Of a stretch of DNA of 64,000 nucleotides, positions 56,116 through 64,000 are shown piece by piece. The DNA comes from Tetragonia tetragonoides (taxonomy: Eukaryota > Streptophyta > Magnoliopsida > Caryophyllales > Aizoaceae), in NCBI GenBank assembly GCA_038025085.1, contig CM076140.1, positions 1,862,501 through 1,926,500 of the forward strand. The letters are read 5' to 3'. Below the pieces are notes generated by a model. The model had not been told where the DNA came from, did no database searches, and saw only the letters and a program-made list of their open reading frames with translations. A program made the translations under genes and the position numbers. Numbering within the stretch: the stretch's first letter is position 1; each line of letters opens with the position of its first letter.

Positions 56116-58338
56116 CCTAACACTCAACTTCGAGATCCCCCATCCCTTTGGTATTTCGGCTCTTACACTAGTGTCCCGTAAAACGCCCCTCGAAACCTTT
56201 AGGGACCGGATAAGCGACCCCGAGTGCCTTCCATATCCCCTAAAAGTATGCCGTGTGATGTGGCGTGAAAATATTAACCTTCACTCTGAGGCCTTACGAA
56301 GCCCATAAAATGTGGATTATAGCCTTCGTTTTCGGCTTCCCGGGAAGCGGGTGTCATTTTTGCCCAAAATTCTGCAACGGTTCTATCATGACTCTAGAGT
56401 ACTATTGGTGTCACGGGAGGCACATCCGGATCCCCGAACTTCAATATCCCCCATGCCTTTAGTGTTTTGGCTCTTACACTAGTGTCTCATAAAACGCCCT
56501 TCCAAGCCTATCAGGGATTGGATAAGCGGCCCCAAGGGTCTCCCATGTCCCCTAAGCGTGTTCCGTGCGATGTGGTGCGAAAATATCCACCTTCATTACG
56601 GGGCCTCCCGCAAGCCCAAAAAACGTGGATTATAGCCTTCGTTTTCGGCTTCCTTGGCCCGAGTGTCATTTTTGACCAAAATTCACCGGCGGGTCTGTCA
56701 TGATCCTAGAGTACCCTCGGTGTCCCGTGAGGGACATTCGGATCCCCGAACATCGATATCACCCATGTATTTGGTGTTTCTGACTCGTACACTAGTGTCC
56801 CATGTAACGCCATTCTAAGCCTATCAGGGACTGGATAAGCGACTCTGAGGGTCTTCCCATGTCCCCTAGGGATGTTCCGTGCGATGTGGTGCAAAAATAT
56901 CAACCTTCGATCCGCAGTCTTCGAGAAGCCCAAAAAACGTGGACTACAGCTTTCATTTTCGGCTTCCTGAGCTCCGAGTGTCATTTTTGCCCAAACTTCT
57001 CTGAAGGGTCTATCATGACCCTAGAGGACCCTCGGTTCTCTGGGAGGGACATCAGGATCCCCGAACTTCGATATCCCCCATGCCTTGGGTGTTTTGGCTC
57101 TTACACTAGTGTCCCGTAATACCCCACTCCAAGCCTATCAGGGACCGGATAAGCGATCGACCCCTAGGGCCTCCTATGTCCCCTAGGGATGTTCCGTGCG
57201 ATTTGGTGTGAAAATATCCACTTTCGTTACCGGGCCTTCCGAAAGGCCAAAAAACGTGGATTATAGCCTTCGTTTTCGGCTTCCCGGGACCCGAGTGTCG
57301 TTTTTGCCCAAACTTCTCCTGGGGGTCTATTATGCTCCTAGAGTACCCTCGGTACCCTGGGAGGGACATGCGAATCCCCGAACTTTGATATCACCCATGC
57401 ATTTGGTGTTCTGATTCTTACACTAGTGTCCCGTAAAACGCCCTTCTAAGGTGATAAAGGACTGGATAAGCGACTCCGAGGGACTTTCATGTCCCCTAGG
57501 ATGTTTCATGCGATGTGGTGCAAAAATATTCACCTTCATTCAGCGGCCTTTGGGAACCCTAAAATACGTGGATTATAACCTTTGTTTTTGGCTTTCCGGG
57601 CTGGGGTGTCATTTTTGCCCAAACTTCTCCGGGGGGTCTATCATGACTCTAGAGGATCCTCTGCACCCCGGGAGGGACATCAGGATCTCCGAACTTCGAT
57701 ATCCCCTATGTATTTGGTGTTTTGGCTCTTACACTAGTGTCCCGTAAAAACCCCTTCCAAGCCTATCAGGGATCGGATAAGCGACCCTGAGGACCTCCTA
57801 TGTCCCCTAGAGATGTTTCGTGCGATCTGGTGTGAAAATATCCACTTTCGTTATCTGGCCTCCTGGAAGCCCAAAAAAATGGATTATTGCCTTCGTTTCG
57901 GCTTTCCGGGGCCCGAGTCGTTTTTGCCCAAAATTCTTCTGGGGGTCTACTATAACCCTAGAGTACCCTCGATGCCCCAGGAGGGACATCCGGATCCCCG
58001 AACTTCGATATCACCCATGCATTTGGTTTTTTGGCTCTTGCATTAGTGTCCTGTAAAACGCTCTTCTAAGACTATAAGGGACTAGATGAGCGACTGCGAG
58101 AGCCTTTCATATCTCCTAGGAGTGTTTTGTGCGAATGTGGTGTAAAAATAATCACCTTTATTCAGTGGCATTCGGGAAGCCCACAATACGTAGATTATAA
58201 CCTTCGTTTTCGGCTTCCTGGGCCCCGGGTATCATTTTTGCCCAAACTTCTTCGAGTGGTTTATCATGACTCTAAAAGACTCTCAATGCTCAGGAGAAAC
58301 ATCTGGATCTTCAAACTTCTATATCAGCCATGACTTTG
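56116..58338 (+). repeat. Satellite array 2, ~313-bp unit, about 7 copies
   Basis: The landmark aaacgtggattatagcctt recurs near 56310, 56623, 56937, 57254, 57566, 57878 and 58188 (spacings 310-317 bp). Units share gatgtggtgcgaaaatatcc, cttcccgggacccgagtgtc, tttttgcccaaacttctc, tatcatgaccctagag and ggatccccgaacttcgata with array 1, but group-specific changes (ccttcgttttcggcttcc instead of cctttgattttcgacttcc) mark a separate subfamily. Same orientation as array 1. Confidence 0.92.
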
Positions 58339-59605
58339 ATATTTAGGAGTACTATTTACTAAGGGTTCTTACTTCTTATCATGCGTAATGTACTAATGTT
58401 TAATACTCAAAAAAAAATAAAAGTTCAATACTCGTATGAGTCGTATACATCCTATGGATAGGGACACGTGTGTATCTGTGGGTATGGACCTATGGTACAT
58501 GATAATGGGAAGGAAAAGGACTTTGGGCACGTCAGCACATGGCCGGGTCTGCAAACTTTTGATGGACTTTAGGACCCAACAAAAGGCCCAATTATTTCTC
58601 TCTTTTTATTTCCTACGTACTCCGTATCTTTCAACCTAAAGACCTAAATGCTAAAATTATTCACCTCGAAATTGTTTTTTGTTGTCTCAAACGCAAAGGA
58701 ACGTTACTTTTGCGGATCTGAATTCTGAAATGTACAGAGTCCAAAAAAAAAAAAAATTCTGAAATGTACGCCCAAATACCACTTTTTACCACTCTTCTTC
58801 TCTTTCACAGACCCATCGAGTAATCAATCTTTCCCCTTTTACCGTAACCATTGAGAGGTCCTTCTCGTATGTGTGTTTTTATCAGCTAGCCTACCCCTAC
58901 TACATCATGTACAAGCCCATTCTCCCTATATACTATTTCATATTTTAATTGTAGTAACTTTTTGCACACTAATATAATCTCAAATCTCAACTTCAGGTCT
59001 GTTTCATATCATAAACATAGAATGTGTTCTTTTTTACCAAACTGAACTAAAGAGAAAATATAGGGTAAGTGAGAACAAGCACACACTTATTGACTATATT
59101 CTTTTCACATTTACAATTTGCAATTTACCTACAATTCTACAAATGAAAGATCCCAATTCCCAAGTAATTACCAAATTACCTTACACGAACGGAACAACCT
59201 CAACTGCATATACACATAATTTTCCTATGGAACGTCCAATTACATTTAACACATCAGATTTTGAAAATTTTATTTTATTAAATTGGGACCGGATGCATGA
59301 TAATATCACAAACGGTGCATGAAATAAGAAGTGATACACCTAAGACAGAGGATCCAAATTGTCATTTAACGTAGCTTGCCACAGCCCACAGCATTTTGAC
59401 CCAGAAGAATTACGAGCTGGATACTGTACGTGGGCTGGGCTAAATGTTTCACTGTATGAGGAGAAGGCCTAAGGGTTTATGCAGACGACCCATATGAAAT
59501 GAATTTTCGCACAGGCCTGCCCATTAAGATCTTGCTTTATTCATTCATTCATACTGTAAACAGAAACATATCATTTTTTTCCTAATTTTTTACAACCCGT
59601 CTTGG
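58339..59605. other. Intergenic DNA
   Basis: AT-rich spacer. At ~59027 gtgttcttttttaccaaactgaac resembles a Tourist-family end. No gene recognised. Confidence 0.45.
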
Positions 59606-59837
59606 GTGGACTAAGTCCACCGTGGACCAAGGATATATAGTGCAGATATTTTAGGGACATAAAAGGTATTTTTTAAAAATATTTGGTCTCTTGGTCCACC
59701 GTGGACTAAGTCCACACAAAATTTTGTAAATATTTTTATGTGTGAATGGAGAATATATGAACACTAGTTGGTCTGAATTTACGAATTTAAAGAGCATATA
59801 TATACATAAAAATATTTACAAAATCTTGTGTGGACTT
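59606..59837. mobile_element. Compound inverted-repeat element
   Basis: Two stems overlap. 59606-59631 pairs with 59690-59715 (words ctaagtccaccgtggacca, near-perfect). Then 59709-59744 pairs with 59804-59837 (acacaaaattttgtaaatat against tatttacaaaatcttgtgt). ccgtggac is itself palindromic. This looks like one MITE whose end was duplicated, or two adjacent insertions. Superfamily not resolved. Confidence 0.7.
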
Positions 59838-59967
59838 AATAATTTGAGGGACAAATTCGTATAATGACTTTATATAACAGTTGGTCTGAATTTTTTCCAA
59901 AGTGTATGAACTCAATGTTAATGGCTATATCAGTCTTTTTCAATAGAAGAGTCCATCTAATCTGATC

Positions 59968-60017
59968 ATAATTTATTTTTATTTTTATTTTTATTTTTAT
60001 TTTTATTTTTATTTTTT
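59968..60017 (+). repeat. (TTTTTA)n microsatellite
   Basis: About eight tandem ttttta hexamers, 0.4 kb upstream of the CURT1B-like gene. Confidence 0.9.
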
Positions 60018-60406
60018 TGTAGGAAAAGGGCCAATCAATGAGCCTCCCTACTATGGAACACCATAAAACTCCTATCCAAATGGCCATGTCAGCACTATCC
60101 AGATTGTACTCCATATGATATGAGTGGCTCTCTATCACTCTCTGCTTATGACATGAATTGCATCTCCACCTTTCACTCCAAAAATTATCAAAACCACCCT
60201 TTAACTAATTTTTGTCCCGCTTCTTTTTTTTTTTTTCTTAGTCACATGAAATTAAAATTAAATCAAGACTACTGATAGAGTATTAATAATCTTCTCTTAC
60301 TTCTTTCTCCATTTTCCCTTTAGCAGCTGGTGGTGTAGCCTAACTGTGGGAAACAGTACAGTTTTAGTCACATACAGCTTTGATTTATTTGATTAGATAG
60401 ACCATA

Positions 60407-61494
60407 ATGGCCACCGCCACCGCCACCGCCACCTCCAACTCACACTATCTCTCTCCTCTTCCTTCACCCTCCTTGACACCAAGGCCGCTCTCCGACAGTC
60501 GGCTTCTGCCTCCCCGCAATGCGTCTCCCTCCCCACCCTCCCTCCGCTGCCTGCACAGTCCCAAGGCCGTGTCTCCAGGACTGCTTCTTACTGTAAGTCA
60601 ATGTATCTTACATTTGTGCTAGATCAACTTTAGTACTTGTATAGTTGTATATATATATTTTGAACTAATCATGCTATCACATACAGTAACAGAAACTGTC
60701 ACATAATAATATATGTAGTTACTGAAGTTGATGATTAATTATTGTTGCATTGGAAGATTGTCATCGAGTTATAGAAGTAGAGATTGTCAATGCAACTTCA
60801 ATTACAGGATTTTAAGTTATTCAGAAGAATTAATTTTGGTATTCAAATCAAATTCAGGTCGGAAAGTTGCTAGGAATGTAGTCGCCATGGCGACGACAGG
60901 GGAAGTAGCACCTGCAGAAATTGCAGTTCCTGCAGAGACTGAAACACCTGAGGTTCTGAAAAAAATCCAAGAAGCTGTAAGGAGTTACTAGCTGCTAACG
61001 CTACTTTCTTCTATAGCTATTGATTTCTAAACATGGACGGATTTAGAAATTTAGTGATAATTGTACATATGTAATGTGTTGTGGTTGAATGATTTTATGT
61101 ACAGTGGGACAAAGTTGAGGACAAGTATGCAGTGAGTTCACTAGCTGTAGCAGGCATTGTTGCCCTTTGGGGTTCCACTGGCATGATCTCTGTAAGGCTT
61201 TCCTTTCCTTCCGTTTAGTATATATGTACCTGAAAATGTTATATTGAAAATAATCAAAGCTGATACATGAGTTTATCAATATCCTGTCATTCTAGGCAAT
61301 TGATAGGTTTCCCTTGATCCCTGGAGCTCTTGAGCTTGTAGGCATTGGCTACACTGGAGTAACGTCGATATCCATCACCTAAGCTCTTTCATATGAATGA
61401 AATTCCATACTTTGATTGCGCTTTTTTATCTAAACTGAGATCTGTTTATGTTGCAGTGGTTCGCATATCGGAATTTAATCTTCAAGCCTGACAG
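60407..61494 (+). pseudogene. CURT1B: CURT1B-like thylakoid curvature gene, frameshifted and lacking the last exon
   Basis: Exons 60407-60592, 60858-60976, 61105-61191, 61296-61358 and 61457-61494 have good GT..AG sites. They encode CURT1 landmarks: SLPTLP and TASYCRKVARNVV in the transit region, WDKVEDKYAVSSLAVAGIVA, LWGSTGMISAIDRFPLIPGA, LELVGIGYTGWFAYRNLIFK and PDR. CURT1 proteins bend thylakoid membranes at grana margins. Two faults are visible. First, SLPTLP...TASYC reads two bases out of frame from the only ATG (60407), and only that shifted frame matches the splice phase of exon 2; two extra bases in the tctctct run near 60450 would explain it. Second, the final exon (the amphipathic tail after PDR) is not found before the convergent COMT gene at 62021. 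The next in-frame ATG (60888) would omit the transit peptide. Probably a truncated duplicate. Confidence 0.85.
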
Positions 61495-62020
61495 GTAATT
61501 AAGATGATGTTTATTTTGGTGTATCTGAAACACTCTTGTATCTAAATTCTCCCAGTTCTTTTGCTTTGTACTACCAATAGCATATTACATACTACTACCA
61601 AAATAATATCCATGTTGTTCCCCATTGATTGATTTAAGTATTTTTCCAAAAATGGATATGATCTTACATTCATTATTTCTTAATCATGAGACGGTACGTT
61701 GGGAAGTGTCCTAGATGTAATCATACATGGGTTCCTCCTTCATTTAGAAGAAATAAAAAAAAGTTTGCAAATTGTCCAAGCTATTTCATAACATTTTTCC
61801 ATTTTATAATCCAAATAAAATGGATTTTTTTTCCCACTTCACAAGAAATACAATTTTCTTTATATTGTCTCATCAATTTAATGACCATTAGATATCTATC
61901 ATGACCATGTAATCAATTTAGTGTATAGATAGATACACACAAGATAAATATCTTTGAAATTCAAATTAAAATAAAAAACGTATTGAATATATGAGATAGA
62001 TTTTCGTGGTAGGTCCATTA
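61495..62020. other. Spacer between convergent CURT1B-like and COMT-like genes
   Basis: AT-rich; no final CURT1 exon seen. A 72-codon frame from 61686 begins MRRYVGKCPRCNHTWVPP and later NCP, a loose zinc-ribbon-like pattern without support as a gene. Confidence 0.5.
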
Positions 62021-63748
62021 TTATTTGTAGAATTCCATAGCCCAGAAACGATGAACACAACAATCAGCTTTGACTCCAGCAAATCCAGCTGCCTTGGCAA
62101 AGGCTTCATATTCCTTGAGTGTCCTTTCCTTTCCTCCTGGATTTTGAGTCATCATAAGTACATCCATTTGGCTAATGGCTCTTCCATAAGACGTGGCTTC
62201 TGGCTCTTCTGTGATGTTTGCCTCCACCACGATTACCTTCCCGTTATTTGGCAATGCCTTGTAACAGTTCTTCAACAATTTCAGACAATAATCGCCGCTC
62301 CAGTCGTGTAGGATCCACTGTTTTACCCCCAAGAAAAAACTCATAATTGTCAATTTCTTCATCTAAGAGAATCAAAATTATTAGCCTTAACTAGTTGACA
62401 AATGTAGTAACTATAGATTAACCTTAAGCAAGATGGCATCTCCTGTAGGAACACTTTCAAACATATCTCCACCAACATTTTCAACACCTATCAAGATGTT
62501 CAAATTAAAATTAAGATATTTAGATGATCAAAAGATTCTTTCAAATACAATTAGGCAACTTTATCAATCACTGTAAATAGAGAAAGTAATATGTGTAGTC
62601 AGCTCACTAATTACATTATTAACTATATATGAGGCCAACCCTAAGAAATTAAAATGTACCATAATGAAATTTCTGTTCATACCAGGGATTGGAGGAGCAT
62701 GTTCAACGACATGAGGTAGATCAAAGTTGATTCCCTTAATGTTAGGATATTTATCAACAATGATGCGAAGAGAGTGACCCAGACCTCCACCTATATCGAC
62801 AAGTTGTCGGATCTGCTCGAAACCCTTATGTATATTAAGGATCTTCTTCATGATGTAGGCAGATTGATTATACATTGCCTTGTTGAAGACATCGTTGAAT
62901 TCCGGATCCGTGGCAGGATACTCAAAAGCATGCATTCCATGGACTTTGTTGAATGGGATCCCTCCTTCTAACACCGCTTCTTTGAGCTTGCCCCTGAGAT
63001 CAAAACAAAAGCAACGATGATTTTTAGCACTAATTATTTTTTTAAGTTCAGTTATTTATTTTATTTTTTATTACAGTTTTTTTTTTCCAGGCGCATTTGA
63101 AACAAAATGAAAAAACGGCACATATTTTTGGGTACTCCTATGAACACCCACCTATCAACTTGATTTTTATAATCAAGTACAATTGGTTTTGTAGATCAGG
63201 CCTATTTGTTCTAAGGCCACACTTAATTTTAAGAATTTGATGTATCCAGTTGGGTACACATAGGAGTATCCATAAACAAAATGCATAGAACTGACCAGCT
63301 CTGGAGGAAGACTGGACAAATGAGCAAACTCAAGGCAGGGCCCAAGGACACCATCTTCATTAGGCACGTAATACTTAGCAATGGGCGCCGTCCCGTACCG
63401 CCTCTGGACGCCACCGCCGTCAGCGGTGGGGACCACATGACTACTAATGATGTTGTAGGAGGCGAGCAGGCGGAGCATCCGGTCAAGCATGCCCGGGGCG
63501 TCGGGGTTGCGGGCCTTGATCCGGGTTGCTATCTGAGACGGGGAAAGCCCGTCGGAACCTGCCTCATCATTGATGAGCTGGAGTACACCCATGTCAATGG
63601 TGGCGTTTAGGACCATGGGAAGGGCACAGGAGTTGAGTATCTGGCCCGCATCTCCATACACTACTTCCTCATCCACTTCTTGATGATCTTTATTTGATCC
63701 GTTACTACTACTGATACTAATATTTTTGTTATCTAAAATGGGCGCCAT
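62021..63748 (-). pseudogene. Caffeic acid O-methyltransferase-like (COMT), one-base frameshift in exon 1
   Basis: Minus-strand exons 63748-63296, 62993-62683, 62487-62423 and 62317-62021; about 374 residues once the shift is ignored, the normal COMT length. Family landmarks: dimerisation-domain start [43 protein letters not shown]-binding [33 protein letters not shown], catalytic HDW (ILHDWSGDYC), NPGGKERT and the end HRFWAMEFYK. Such enzymes methylate hydroxycinnamic acids, aldehydes or flavonoids in lignin and phenolic pathways; substrate unknown. Exon 1 is 453 bp, ending in phase 0, but exon 2 needs phase 2. Just after LGPCLEFAH one extra base (about 63312-63318) shifts the frame; in the alternative frame VFLQSW joins exon 2 as [13 protein letters not shown]. 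As written, the spliced frame soon hits a stop. Either a young pseudogene or a base-call error. Confidence 0.87.
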
Positions 63749-63838
63749 TTTCTTAATTAATTAATTCCCTCACTTGTTAGGTTTCAGTAGAGACTAGTTA
63801 CTCTACTAGATTGAGAAGGAAGAGAGAGGGGGTTTAGG

Positions 63839-63944
63839 TTTTTATAGAAGGGTAGTACGGTGTTCAAGCAAGTCGTTGGTATGTTGAATTCTTCGCTATG
63901 TCGTTAATCCACCAATCCGGCCACTTGTTACCCTTTCACCAACC
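63839..63944 (-). promoter_or_regulatory. COMT promoter elements: TATA box and AC-II-like site
   Basis: The minus strand reads tataaaaa at 63846-63839, about 95 bp upstream of the ATG. accaacc (AC-II, bound by MYB regulators of phenylpropanoid genes) is on the plus strand at 63938-63944. Both placements suit a phenylpropanoid gene; function is inferred. Confidence 0.4.
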
Positions 63945-64000
63945 CTCTTGTTATTATAAAGACGTCTATCTATCAACCAAACATGTTGATTTAAGAGTAT

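Noticed and set aside
56105..58333. Open frames in satellite array 2
   Set aside because: Same reason: unit-periodic, frame-shifting and on both strands.
61686..61904. 72-codon frame with a zinc-ribbon-like CPRC...NCP pattern
   Set aside because: The pattern is loose and followed by Phe/Ile-rich AT-driven sequence; no intron signals or homologue that I recognise. Noted in the spacer entry only.
62774..63610. Plus-strand frames across the COMT gene
   Set aside because: Antisense shadows of COMT exons 1 and 2.

Overview
The window is nuclear DNA of a flowering plant (eudicot). Genes have GT..AG introns, plant-specific families are present (clock pseudo-response regulator, NHL/LEA-2 protein, L-type lectin receptor kinase, MTP zinc transporter, subgroup Ia bHLH, CURT1, COMT), and the AT-rich intergenic DNA is full of MITEs, SINEs, a TRIM and satellite arrays. 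The COMT-like and CURT1-like proteins look most like the Caryophyllales (beet/spinach/quinoa) versions I know, but this is a recollection-based inference and the species is not proven.

Layout. 1-0.9 kb: a PPR gene remnant on the minus strand. 4.0-9.2 kb: an intact eight-exon PRR5-type clock gene with evening elements and G-boxes upstream; two 673-bp hAT-type MITEs lie in opposite orientation, one upstream and one in intron 1. 11.0-12.5 kb: a two-exon proline-rich NHL/LEA-2 membrane protein. 13-25 kb and 28-36 kb: repeat-rich DNA holding a diverged segmental duplication (14.1-18.3 kb and 33.7-36.1 kb) whose copies differ by insertions, and two copies of a TIR-like element filled with a 44-bp minisatellite (19.6-23.7 kb and 29.7-33.4 kb). 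Between them lies a lectin receptor kinase broken by two frameshifts (25.3-27.5 kb). 36.2-40.3 kb: an intact MTP1-type vacuolar zinc transporter with a leader intron; its promoter block is duplicated 2.8 kb upstream. 42.7-45.2 kb and 56.1-58.3 kb: two short arrays of one ~315-bp satellite. Between the arrays, 49.0-51.5 kb, is an intact bHLH67/70/57-like gene with a tiny first exon. 60.4-61.5 kb: a CURT1B-like gene with an out-of-frame start and no last exon. 62.0-63.7 kb, minus strand: a COMT-like gene with a one-base frameshift in exon 1.

Four loci (PRR5, NHL/LEA-2, MTP1, bHLH) read cleanly through every splice junction. Four (PPR, LecRK, CURT1B, COMT) carry frameshifts, stops or a missing exon. 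The genes do not form a pathway. The strongest candidates for undescribed biology are the repeats: the TIR-bounded minisatellite element, the satellite pair, and a set of hAT-like MITEs that share 8-bp target duplications and similar termini but are each filled with a different short GC-rich word.
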